The notes under the pieces are model-generated. The model had not been told where the DNA came from. It ran no database searches and was given only the letters and a program-made list of their open reading frames with translations. Below are positions 26,073 through 34,230 of a stretch of DNA of 41,139 nucleotides, one piece after another. The position numbers were made by a program, and so were the translations under genes. Numbering within the stretch: position 1 is the stretch's first letter; the number at the start of each line of letters is the position of its first letter. Source of the DNA: Mesorhizobium plurifarium. GTDB taxonomy: Bacteria > Pseudomonadota > Alphaproteobacteria > Rhizobiales > Rhizobiaceae. The stretch covers positions 165,744 to 206,882 of the forward strand of contig CCNB01000003.1 in assembly GCA_000824785.1 (NCBI GenBank), written 5' to 3'.

Positions 26073-26817
26073 AGTCCTCACCGTCGAAGCGCTCAGCGCT
26101 GGCTATCGCGGACGCATTGTCGTTCGCGGCATCGATCTTTCGCTCCGCCGGGGCGACATCCTCGGCCTGCTCGGCGCCAACGGCTCGGGCAAGTCGACGC
26201 TCATCAGGGCGGTCACCGGCCAGATTCCGTTGATCGGCGGCAGCGTGGCGATAGACGGCATCGAGCTTGCCGCCGCGCCGGAACGCGCCAAGGCCGGCTT
26301 CGGCCTCGCCATCGAGCCGCATGAGCTGCCGGCGACGCTTTCCGGCCGACAGTATATCGAGCTCGTCGCCTCGATCCGCGGCTGCGCGCCAGATGATCTG
26401 CCCACCGATGACCTGCCGGGCGGCGATCTCTTGGAGCGGCTCGACCTAAGGCGCTGGATCGACCGCCCGATCGCGGAATATTCGCTCGGCACGCGGGCCA
26501 AGATCGCCATCGTCGCGGCGCTTCTCGGCCGGCCGCCGCTTCTGATCTTCGACGAGACGCTGAACGGCCTCGACCCGGTCGCCGCCTGGGAGGTGAAGCG
26601 CGTCATCGCCGCGCTCTGCGCGAGCGGCCGTCACGCCGCGATCGTCTCGACCCATGTCGTGGAGGCTGTGCCGGCGCTCTGCAACCGCGCGGTGCTGATG
26701 GCCGACGGCAGCCTGAGCCAAAGCTGGGATGCGGCCCAACTGGCCGAAGCGGGCAGGGTGCCAGGCGCTTTCGAGGACAGCGTCATGCAGGCGCTGCGCA
26801 TGCGGGCCGCCGCCTGA
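26065..26817 (+). CDS. ABC transporter ATP-binding protein
   Basis: This 250-residue nucleotide-binding subunit has Walker A GANGSGKST (37-45), Walker B LLIFDE (about 159-164), D-loop GLDP and H-loop STH. The signature motif is YSLGTRAKI rather than LSGGQ, a variant common in exporters of the CcmA/BcrA-like class. The C-terminal part has the VLMADGSL turn. It overlaps the membrane-protein gene by 8 bp, so the two form one transporter. The class suggests an exporter or a membrane-remodelling complex, not an uptake system; no periplasmic binding protein is nearby. Confidence 0.88.
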   Translation: MAEVLTVEALSAGYRGRIVVRGIDLSLRRGDILGLLGANGSGKSTLIRAVTGQIPLIGGSVAIDGIELAAAPERAKAGFGLAIEPHELPATLSGRQYIELVASIRGCAPDDLPTDDLPGGDLLERLDLRRWIDRPIAEYSLGTRAKIAIVAALLGRPPLLIFDETLNGLDPVAAWEVKRVIAALCASGRHAAIVSTHVVEAVPALCNRAVLMADGSLSQSWDAAQLAEAGRVPGAFEDSVMQALRMRAAA

Positions 26818-26824
26818 TGTCGGC

Positions 26825-27322
26825 CTAAGCCCTTGGCAGCATGTGGCGCATGATCAGCGAAGCGTGACCGCCAACGCCATGCGCGGCTTCCCGGCGTTCG
26901 ACCACCTCGAAGCCATGCTTGCGGTAGAAGGCGATCGCGCGGTCGTTACCCTCGATCACCTCCAGCGCAATGCTGGGAATACCCGCATGCGCGGCAAGCA
27001 CCGCATGCAGAAGATCGACCGCGAGGCCGCTGCCGAAGGCCTGCGGCTCGATGTGGAGCCTCTCCAGCATGACGTCGCCCTTTGCGTCCATCGCCGCCAT
27101 GGCGTAGCCGGCGATCGAGCCGTCGGCGCGTTCCGCGACGAAGGACATCTTGTCCTCGTCGTCGAGCTCGGCCGCGAGCCTTTCCGGCGCGTGCCTTTCG
27201 TCGGAGAGCTTGGCCACGGTCTCGTCGCCCATGATCGGCGCATAGGTCCGCCGCCAGGATTGGCCGAGCAGCCGCGATACGTCGGCCAGGTCGTTCCTCG
27301 TCATCGCCCGGATGCGGGTCAT
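26825..27322 (-). CDS. GNAT family N-acetyltransferase
   Basis: This 165-residue protein starts MTRIRAMTRND. The acetyl-CoA-binding motif A region is LERLHIEPQAFGSGLAVDLL, with a somewhat degenerate Q-x-x-G-x-G. Motif B follows as ALEVIEGNDRAIAFYRKHGFEVV, very typical of GNAT enzymes. A much longer open frame extends upstream to 27595, but homology begins at 27322. It converges on the ABC transporter with 7 bp between stops. The acceptor may be a small amine or a protein N-terminus. Confidence 0.85.
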   Translation of the reverse strand: MTRIRAMTRNDLADVSRLLGQSWRRTYAPIMGDETVAKLSDERHAPERLAAELDDEDKMSFVAERADGSIAGYAMAAMDAKGDVMLERLHIEPQAFGSGLAVDLLHAVLAAHAGIPSIALEVIEGNDRAIAFYRKHGFEVVERREAAHGVGGHASLIMRHMLPRA

Positions 27323-27662
27323 GGTCGTGGTCCTTGTTCCAATCCGAAGATAGGGCGAAGCGCGGGGCGGGGCCAACCCCCATGCGCGGGGAAGGCGCGG
27401 ATCTCCGTCGGCGTCCGTGCCGTGCGTTCGAGCGGATATCATGGGCGGCTGAAACGATCCGAACCAACCCGGGTGCGAGGCGGGGCGGCGGCGAAGTACA
27501 GGCCCTGCGAGCCGCCGCTCGATAGCCCGCTGCCGATAGAGACGGCAGCGGGCCATTGGTGCGACGGGAGTGCTGTCCCGCCGAGCAGGAGACACTGCTC
27601 AAGGCGATCTAAACCAGCTTCGCCGGGAATCGCGACTTACGGATTCGTAAGCTCACTTACGA
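27323..27662. other. Gene-free gap with several hairpins
   Basis: This 340-base gap contains a perfect 11-bp hairpin (27525-27553), a fragment of the dispersed repeat tail (TGCTGTCCCGCC at 27571-27582), GAGCAG-GAGACA-CTGCTC (27583-27600), and the palindrome CTTACG-GATT-CGTAAG (27636-27651). No credible coding sequence was found; the open frames crossing it are extensions of neighbouring genes. Confidence 0.65.
27525..27553. other. Perfect 11-bp stem, 7-nt loop hairpin
   Basis: GCCCGCTGCCG (27525-27535) pairs with CGGCAGCGGGC (27543-27553). It lies 3' of the FAD monooxygenase gene and 5' of the GNAT gene on the minus strand. No T-run follows on either strand. It may be a transcription terminator or the core of an unlisted repeat. 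Confidence 0.55.
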
Positions 27663-28940
27663 TTATGGTCCCAGGCGCGGCCCGGCGGGCAATTCCTGAC
27701 CTGCCTTGTCGATGTGGTCGAAAGCAACTCCTGCTACGCCAAGCGCGGCGTCACTCGGTTTTCCAGCCGCCCGGAATCGGCGGGCGAAGATCATCAGCCG
27801 CCGCGCGGTGTTGTTGCGCAGGCGGCGCAGTCGCCATTCCAACCCGGTTTCGACGTTGATCCGCCGGGCATAGATGCTGGCGCGCAAGGCTTTTTCGTCG
27901 GCCGCGACCTTGGCCGGATCGTCGTAGAACGCGCCGATCTTGTCGGCTGCCATGCCGGGTGTTGCGAACCAGGCCGGGATGTGTGCCGTGAGGCGATCGA
28001 CATCGGTAAGCACCCGGTGAATGCCGTCGCCTTGCGCCGGGCAGGTCGTGGCGAACGCGTCGCCGATGAAGACGACGCCGTCGCGACGATGCCCCCGCGT
28101 CGTCGTCAGGCTGACCTGCCTGACTTCCACCTCGCTGGCGATCGCGAAGTTGCCGCATCGCGCGGCAATCTCCGGCATCAGCTCAAGCAGGATCTTTTGC
28201 GGGTTTTCGCGGAACGCCTGCACCCAAGGGTCGGCAACGGTCCGATAGACGAACATGTTGGCCCGCATCCGCTCGCCGATCCGGAAGATGGTAAGAAAGG
28301 CAATGCGGTCGGCGACCCGCCTCGCGTAGAAGGTGAGCGACTGCAGGCCGAATTCCTTCGGTGTGATCGCGAAATCGAACCCCATCGACAGCGAATGCGC
28401 CTTCGATTCCTCGATGCGCTCGACGCCGATGGCGCGCCGCACCGCCTCGCTGTAACCGGTGGCCACGACCAGGAGCCTGGCTTCGATGACGGAGCCGTCG
28501 GTGAGCACCAGGCGCTGCCGGTCCGGTCCGGTCGAGACCTCGGCGACCTTGCCCACCGTCAGCGGCACTTGCGGCGGCAGCGCCGCGCGCAGGCCGTTGA
28601 CCAGCGGCGCATAGGAAAAGGCGTATTCCCAGGTCTGCTTGCGCTCGAACAGCTGGCCGAAGCGGAAGACATGGAGATCGGTCATCGGCGTGACGAGCGA
28701 CCTGAAAACCGGGCCGAGCCCGAGCTTCTCGAACAGCCCCATCTGCTCCGAGCGGGTTTTCTCGGCCCGGAATTCGTCGTGATGGATCCGATGCGGGTCA
28801 ACCAGCGCTACCTTGCGGCCCGCCTTGGCGAGCGTTGTCGCCAGAATGGTTCCGGCGAGTCCCGCGCCGACGATCGCCACATCGACCTCGGCCCGGCCGG
28901 TCGGCGCGGCAGGTGTTTCGCGCCCCTGTTCGGTGCTCAT
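27663..28940 (-). CDS. FAD-dependent monooxygenase/oxidoreductase (PHBH fold)
   Basis: This 425-residue flavoprotein has the N-terminal dinucleotide motif VAIVGAGLAGTILATTLAKAG and the late FAD motif VVFIGDAFATTCPAQGDGI, where GD contacts the ribityl chain. The layout matches p-hydroxybenzoate hydroxylase or geranylgeranyl-reductase-like proteins. The LHVFR/FERKQ region and the basic C-terminal helix (RRLRRLRNNTARRLMIFARRF) suggest membrane association or a lipid-like substrate, an inference only. ATG 28940, with GGAGAATAGA before it, is preferred over a GTG at 28958. It is transcribed in the same direction as the neighbouring GINT1-like gene 93 bp upstream, so it may belong to the polysaccharide locus. 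Confidence 0.85.
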   Translation of the reverse strand: MSTEQGRETPAAPTGRAEVDVAIVGAGLAGTILATTLAKAGRKVALVDPHRIHHDEFRAEKTRSEQMGLFEKLGLGPVFRSLVTPMTDLHVFRFGQLFERKQTWEYAFSYAPLVNGLRAALPPQVPLTVGKVAEVSTGPDRQRLVLTDGSVIEARLLVVATGYSEAVRRAIGVERIEESKAHSLSMGFDFAITPKEFGLQSLTFYARRVADRIAFLTIFRIGERMRANMFVYRTVADPWVQAFRENPQKILLELMPEIAARCGNFAIASEVEVRQVSLTTTRGHRRDGVVFIGDAFATTCPAQGDGIHRVLTDVDRLTAHIPAWFATPGMAADKIGAFYDDPAKVAADEKALRASIYARRINVETGLEWRLRRLRNNTARRLMIFARRFRAAGKPSDAALGVAGVAFDHIDKAGQELPAGPRLGP

Positions 28941-29033
28941 TCTATTCTCCAAACTCACGGCGGCAAATATCCGTGGCGGTCAAAACAATCTCAAGCAACC
29001 CAAGGGCGAGGCGGGTAGCAATGAAAAGTTAGG

Positions 29034-30554
29034 TTAATTCCCATCGCCCTGGGTGGTGCCGTTCTTGGCCTGCTTCCATCGCGGCGCCATTGCCGAGCCA
29101 TCGATGAACTCCAGTCCGCCCGCCTCGTTGAGCGTATGCAGCTTGCGGCCGGCCCAGCCGGCGCCTGGATTGAGGATCGTCTCGACGACCTGTTCGAAGC
29201 CGGTGTCGTCGAGACGCGTGACGCGCGCGATGCCGAGCGCGGCGCCATAGCTGCGGCGGCAATCCTGCACCGGGCGCAGAAGCTGGCCGCCGCGGCTGAC
29301 CATGCGGCCCGCCGGCCGCGCCGAGGCGATGTCGATCAGCAACGGGTTCTTCGGATGCGGCGTCCACGGCCCGCGGAAATCCGGCGCCGACCACAGATGC
29401 AGTTGATCCGAGAAGGCGCCGCCGTCGTCGCGCACGGTGGCGAACATCCACCAGCGCCCGCCATGCTCGATGAGCGTGGCGTCGCTGGCGACGATGTCCG
29501 ACAGCAGCGTCGCTTCCTTGACCCAGCCGCCCGGGAACGCGGTGGCGCGGTAGAGGTCGACCGTCCGGTTGGCGCCACTTTCCGGCACCATCCACATCTC
29601 GCCGTCGCGTTCGAACACGAAGGGGTAGGAGAGGTGATAGGGCAGTTCCAGCACCGGGCTCGGCTGGCCTGCCGGTCCGTTCGGCCCGAAAGCCACCGCC
29701 GACAGGATCGCCTTGCCTGTGCGATGGATATAATCCTCGACGAACAGCGTCACCTGGCCGCGATGGAGCACGGGAAACGGGTCGGCATAGAAGCGGCTGC
29801 CGTCGTCGGGCAAGTCGCGCCAGCCCGATTGCGGATGGGCGCGCAGCTCATAGAGGTCCTTGCCTCCGGTCTCGCGCCAGCCGACCCGCCAATGCGGGGC
29901 GTTGTAGCATAGGTGATAGATCTGCTGGACGATGCGGCGCGCCGTTGCCTTGGCCGCACGCACGCCGAGCTTCGTGGCCGACGGCAAGGCCGGGGCCGAC
30001 GCTTCGGATGACGGTTCGGGCAGCACCGGAAGCGGCGAGCGCGCGGCGCCGTTGACCGCCGCGACGATCAGGCTAGCGGTGCGCGCCAGCATGTCCTGGA
30101 AGGAAGCCAGCGCAATGCCGTGATATTCGGTGCCGAGCCGTCCCTCGGCGACCGCCGCGCCGTTCTGTTCCAGGCGCACGAGCGGCGTGCGGCCGGCAAG
30201 GATCGGCGCCAGCAGGGCCTCCTCGCCGCAGACGCCGTCATAGGCCAGCCGCCAGACCCGTCGGCCTTGCGGCTCGACGTCGCCGACGAGATCGATCGTG
30301 AGATCGGCCGGTCCGGATGGTCTCGCATGGCTGGCCAGCGTCGAAAGTGGGACACGCCTCGCCGTGCCATTGGCGGGCAGGCGATGGATGAGCGTCTCAA
30401 GCTGGAACAGCGCTTCGGCGCTGCGCGGCACACCGCCGGCCGCCGGACGGGCATCTACGCCAAGCTCCACGCCGGGCAGCCGCGACAGCTGTTCGGCCAG
30501 CGCCACATGGAAAGCGCGCACGCGATCGCCGTTGAGGCGCAGCGTCAGGCGCAT
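29034..30554 (-). CDS. GINT1-like/formyltransferase-like polysaccharide-locus protein
   Basis: This 506-residue protein seems to have two parts. Residues about 1-185 resemble the formyltransferase-like domain found in some exopolysaccharide clusters (ADLTIDLVGDVEPQG…WRLAYDGV). Residues about 220-500 form a probable five-bladed beta-propeller (SRFYADPFPVL, TLFVEDY, LSYPFVFERDGEMWMVPES, DATLIEHGGRWWMF, RGPWTPHPKNPLL), as in proteins annotated glucosamine inositolphosphorylceramide transferase family. The eukaryotic GT64 catalytic domain is not present, so that name may mislead. No signal peptide. ATG 30554 is preferred over a TTG at 30560. It is divergent from the Wzc-like gene. A role in glycan modification is inferred from context. 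Confidence 0.7.
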   Translation of the reverse strand: MRLTLRLNGDRVRAFHVALAEQLSRLPGVELGVDARPAAGGVPRSAEALFQLETLIHRLPANGTARRVPLSTLASHARPSGPADLTIDLVGDVEPQGRRVWRLAYDGVCGEEALLAPILAGRTPLVRLEQNGAAVAEGRLGTEYHGIALASFQDMLARTASLIVAAVNGAARSPLPVLPEPSSEASAPALPSATKLGVRAAKATARRIVQQIYHLCYNAPHWRVGWRETGGKDLYELRAHPQSGWRDLPDDGSRFYADPFPVLHRGQVTLFVEDYIHRTGKAILSAVAFGPNGPAGQPSPVLELPYHLSYPFVFERDGEMWMVPESGANRTVDLYRATAFPGGWVKEATLLSDIVASDATLIEHGGRWWMFATVRDDGGAFSDQLHLWSAPDFRGPWTPHPKNPLLIDIASARPAGRMVSRGGQLLRPVQDCRRSYGAALGIARVTRLDDTGFEQVVETILNPGAGWAGRKLHTLNEAGGLEFIDGSAMAPRWKQAKNGTTQGDGN

Positions 30555-30694
30555 GGCCAATCCCCGTGCGACTCATATCCGGTGCCGGCGGCCCGGCAGG
30601 CCAGGTCAAGCTTCCGCCGCATGCGCACGATGTCTCCAACTTTGGGCTGCAGTTAAATTCTACTGCGCAGGTGCAAACTTCGTGCCAGCGCGGC

Positions 30695-30735
30695 ACCAAT
30701 TTATGAACATAATTAACAGTGTTTTAATCGTTGCC
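30695..30735. promoter_or_regulatory. AT-rich divergent control region
   Basis: A stretch of about 35 bases rich in A and T (ATTTATGAACATAATTAACA and onward) interrupts otherwise GC-rich DNA between the divergent GINT1-like and Wzc-like genes. Such islands hold promoters and, in rhizobia, MucR/Ros-type binding sites upstream of exopolysaccharide genes. The assignment is inferred. Confidence 0.35.
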
Positions 30736-30820
30736 GGGAATAGCTAGGCCAACGCCGCATTTCTCGTCTGTGCCGGCCGATGGAGCGTTGTCGGAGCGAC
30801 CTTTGCAACCATCCCTGCTC

Positions 30821-32896
30821 ATGGTGCCTCAGCAGAACGCTTCGGAGGCTGTCGCGCCGGCGCCGGCCTATTACGCGCCCGCGCCCGTGCACGCCACGGT
30901 CGAGCTTGGCGATCTCGGCCGCATCCTGCTGCGGCGCCGCTTCCTGATCCTTGCCGTGACCGCGCTGCTCACCGCGCTGACGCTTGTCTACGCCATGCTG
31001 ACACCGGCGCTCTACTCCTCGACGGCGCAGATCATCATCGACCCGCAGGACCTCCAGGTCGTCACCAACGACGTCAATCCAAGTCGCATCTCGCCCGATG
31101 GCGGCATCACCCAGGTCGAAAGCCAGGTGAGCGTGGCCCAGTCGAACGGCGTGCTGCTGCGCGCCATCAAGGCGACCAACCTGACCGAGAACCCGGACTT
31201 CAACGGGCAGGGCGGACTCGGCGGGTGGCTCGGCATGTTGTTCGGCTCCGACGACGGCGACAGGACGGCTGAGACGCTCGATTCGCTGCGGCGCCGCCTT
31301 GCGGTCAAACGTGACGACAAGGTGCTGGTCCTCAACATCATCATCACCGCCAAGAGCGCCGATCTGGCGGCCGAGCTCGCCAACGCCATTGCGCAGGCCT
31401 ATCTCGACGACCAGGCGGAAGCGCGCTCGAAGGCCGCCGCCGCCGCCTCCGACGCGATCAGCGCCCGGCTGGAAGACCAGCGCAAACGCGTCGAGCAGGC
31501 CGCCAACGCCGTCGAGACCTACAAGGCCGAGCACAACATGGTGATGGCGGCCGGCAATCTGGTCAGCGACCAGGAGTTGACCGACCTCAACACGCAATTG
31601 ACCGCCGCCCAGACGCGCACCGCGCAGCTCAAGGCGCAGGTCGACCAGCTGCGCCGTCAGGGCAGCGCGCCGGACGCCACCTCCGAGGCGATGCGCTCGC
31701 CGGTGATTGCCAGCCTCAGGGCGCAGGAGGCGACGCTCGTCGATCAGATCTCCCAGTTCGGCACCGCGCTCGGGCCGCGCCACCCCTCGATGATTTCCGC
31801 GCAGCAGCAGCTGAGCGATCTGCGCAAGCTGATTTCCCGTGAGCTCGGCCGCCTCGTCGCCGCCGCCGAGACGGACTACCAGCGCGCTCTGGCCAACCAG
31901 AAGGAACTGGAGGCCAAGGTGGCGTCGCTGAAAGGCAAATCGCTCGACACCGACCAGGCGTCGGTCAGGCTGCGCGAGCTGCAGCGCGACCTCGATGCCG
32001 TGCGCACCGTTTACGCCAATTACCTGCAGCGCGCCCAGGAAACGCGCGAGCAGACCAACGTCAACAGCACCAATGCCCGCATCATCTCGCAGGCCATGCC
32101 GGCGCTGAAGAAGAGCTGGCCGCCGAAGGGACTGCTTGTCTTCGGCGCCATCTTCGGAGGGCTGGCGCTGGGCATCGGCATGGCGCTGATCGCCGAATAT
32201 CTGTCGCCGACCGTGCTGTCCGCCAACCAGATGCAGTCGGCCATCGAGGCGCCGGTGCTGGGCGTGCTGCCGGGCAGGGGGCGGCGCCGCTCCGGCGCTG
32301 CCGCCCAGAAGACCGACGCCGTGGCCGGGCTCGCGCTGCAGCGCATAGCCGCCGCCACAAGGCGCCCGGCCGACTGGCCGCTGGTGCCCTCGATCCTGGT
32401 GGCGTCGCCGCCCGAGGACAAGGCGCAGCGGTCGAGGGTTGCGTGGCAGCTCGCCAACGCCGCGGCGGCCAGGGGGCGGCGTGTGCTGTTCATCGACATC
32501 AACGCCGGCAAGGGCCAGAAGGACCCGCAGCCCGGGGTGCTCGACGTGTTGCGTGGCGAATATCCGCTCGAAGCGGTCAGCCGTTATGCGCCCGGCTCTT
32601 CGGTGGCGCTGATTGGCAGGGGGCGACCGACCGCGGTGTTCCAGGAAGCCCAGGCGCTCTATTTCGCCCACCGCATGCTGGCCGAGGCCAACCACAGTTT
32701 CGAGCTCGTCGTCGTCGACGGCGGCGCCCTGGCCGACGATCTCAACGTCCTGCCGCTGGTCGCCATGGCCGACGAGATCCTGCTCGTGGCCAGGCTGAAC
32801 GCGACGCCGATGCGCGACGTCGCCTCGACCTCCGAAGCGGTCTCTGTCATGGGGCGGCTGCCGACCGGCGCCATGCTGGTCGACGAGGCGGCCTGA
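30821..32896 (+). CDS. Wzc/ExoP-like polysaccharide chain-length protein with degenerate kinase domain
   Basis: This protein of about 691 residues is an inner-membrane co-polymerase controlling polysaccharide chain length and export. It has a cytosolic N-terminus, a Wzz domain with TM1 at about residues 41-61, a long periplasmic coiled-coil part (about 190-420), TM2 near 437-458, and a C-terminal domain like bacterial tyrosine kinases. In that domain the Walker A loop (usually GEGKS/T) reads SPPEDKAQRSR, and the A' motif is VLFIDINAG. Walker B FELVVVDGG is kept. No tyrosine cluster ends the protein. It thus looks catalytically dead. The start is uncertain: ATG 30821 is chosen; the frame opens at a TTG at 30731. 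The next gene begins 1 nt after the stop. Confidence 0.87.
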   Translation: MVPQQNASEAVAPAPAYYAPAPVHATVELGDLGRILLRRRFLILAVTALLTALTLVYAMLTPALYSSTAQIIIDPQDLQVVTNDVNPSRISPDGGITQVESQVSVAQSNGVLLRAIKATNLTENPDFNGQGGLGGWLGMLFGSDDGDRTAETLDSLRRRLAVKRDDKVLVLNIIITAKSADLAAELANAIAQAYLDDQAEARSKAAAAASDAISARLEDQRKRVEQAANAVETYKAEHNMVMAAGNLVSDQELTDLNTQLTAAQTRTAQLKAQVDQLRRQGSAPDATSEAMRSPVIASLRAQEATLVDQISQFGTALGPRHPSMISAQQQLSDLRKLISRELGRLVAAAETDYQRALANQKELEAKVASLKGKSLDTDQASVRLRELQRDLDAVRTVYANYLQRAQETREQTNVNSTNARIISQAMPALKKSWPPKGLLVFGAIFGGLALGIGMALIAEYLSPTVLSANQMQSAIEAPVLGVLPGRGRRRSGAAAQKTDAVAGLALQRIAAATRRPADWPLVPSILVASPPEDKAQRSRVAWQLANAAAARGRRVLFIDINAGKGQKDPQPGVLDVLRGEYPLEAVSRYAPGSSVALIGRGRPTAVFQEAQALYFAHRMLAEANHSFELVVVDGGALADDLNVLPLVAMADEILLVARLNATPMRDVASTSEAVSVMGRLPTGAMLVDEAA

Positions 32897-32897
32897 C

Positions 32898-34208
32898 ATG
32901 GCCTCGATCCTGGCGGGTCCCGCGCGGCCTGTCCTGGCTCCGGGCTATGGCATGGCGCGCCCGCGCACTGTCCCGGTCGACACGCTGACCCGTCTCGGCA
33001 TCACCGTGGCGGTGCTGCTCCTGTTTTCCATCTCGGGCGGCATGCTGTGGCTGGCCGGCTACAATTACGACGGCCTGCAGGGCAGCCCGCTGAGCAAGAT
33101 CCACCCGTCCACCTATCTCTTCGTGCTCGTCTTCGTCTGGCGCTCCTGCACCTTCGGCAATCCGGTCGGCTACGTCGTCCATGTCACCAACAAGCGGCCG
33201 GCAACGATGCTGATGGCGGTGATTTCGACGGTGCTTCTCTTCGTCGTCATCCTCAGGCAGCGCCCCGGCATGGCCGGCATGATCGACACGTTCGTCGCCC
33301 CGGCGCTGGTCGTGCTGCTGCTCAGCGAGGACGACGAGAAGACCTTTGCCCAGCTGCGGATCGTCATCCATGCCGTGATGACGGTGAACGCGCTGATGGC
33401 GCTGTTCGAGTTCGGCACCAAGCATCTGGTGTTCCCGTACAGGTTCGACGGCGCCGTGTTCGTCAACGATCTGCGCTCGACGGCGCTACAGGGGCATCCG
33501 CTCTCCAATGCCACGGTCACCTCGATCTATGTGCTGTCGCTGCTGTCGGGGTCGCGCTCCCTGCCGACGCCGCTCAGGCTGGCGCTTGTCGGGCTGCAGT
33601 TCTGCGCGCTGGTCGCCTTCGGCGGCCGCTCGGGCATGGTGCTGACGATCCTGCTCGGCGGCGTCTATCTGCTGATCCAGGGACTGGCACAGCTCAGAAC
33701 CGGACGCGTCAACCTTCTGGGCGCCGCGCTGGTGATCATGCTCGCCGCGCTGCTGCCGCTGGCGATCGCGCTCGCCGGCTATTACGGCTTCTTCGACGCG
33801 CTGCTGGAACGTTTCGTCTCCGACAGCGGCAGCGCCAATGCCCGCGTCGAGATGTTCGATCTCTTCAAGCATCTGGAGCTGCGAGACCTGATCGTCGGCC
33901 CCGATGTCGACCTGCTCGACAGCATGCGCCGCATCACCGGCCTGGAGCAGGGAATCGAGAACCCAATCCTGCGTTTCACGCTCTATCAGGGCGCCTTCTT
34001 TACCCTCCTGATCTTCTTTGGCTTCGCACTGTTCATGCACGAGGTCGCGCGCCGTTGCCATCCGGGCATCTGGCTGCCGATGCTGGGCTGGCTTATCCTG
34101 CTCAACACCTCCGAAAGCATCGCCTCCAAGACGACGCTGATGACCAAATTCGTGGTGATCGCGCTGGCGCTTTATCGGCCGGTGAGGCCTGTTGCGCGTC
34201 ACCCTTAG
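32898..34208 (+). CDS. VpsF-type polysaccharide biosynthesis membrane protein (polymerase/ligase-like)
   Basis: This 436-residue inner-membrane protein has 10 to 12 hydrophobic segments and one larger loop near residues 290-345 (FVSDSGSANARVEMFDLF), as in Wzy polymerases and O-antigen ligases. The GHPLSNATVTSIYVLSLL and FGGRSGMVLTILLGG segments recall VpsF-family proteins of exopolysaccharide clusters. It is translated directly after the Wzc-like gene (1-nt gap), so the two form an operon. It most likely polymerises repeat units in the periplasm. Family-level assignment is from topology and context. Confidence 0.8.
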   Translation: MASILAGPARPVLAPGYGMARPRTVPVDTLTRLGITVAVLLLFSISGGMLWLAGYNYDGLQGSPLSKIHPSTYLFVLVFVWRSCTFGNPVGYVVHVTNKRPATMLMAVISTVLLFVVILRQRPGMAGMIDTFVAPALVVLLLSEDDEKTFAQLRIVIHAVMTVNALMALFEFGTKHLVFPYRFDGAVFVNDLRSTALQGHPLSNATVTSIYVLSLLSGSRSLPTPLRLALVGLQFCALVAFGGRSGMVLTILLGGVYLLIQGLAQLRTGRVNLLGAALVIMLAALLPLAIALAGYYGFFDALLERFVSDSGSANARVEMFDLFKHLELRDLIVGPDVDLLDSMRRITGLEQGIENPILRFTLYQGAFFTLLIFFGFALFMHEVARRCHPGIWLPMLGWLILLNTSESIASKTTLMTKFVVIALALYRPVRPVARHP

Positions 34209-34230
34209 CGTGGTTTGGTGATTCAATAAG

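Noticed and set aside
27323..27595. N-terminal extension of the GNAT protein
   Set aside because: The 91 added residues are Arg/Pro-rich, and acetyltransferase homology starts at 27322.
30713..32899. 728-residue open frame on the minus strand
   Set aside because: It is the antisense shadow of the Wzc-like gene. The plus-strand protein has clear domains and membrane segments, and this translation has none.
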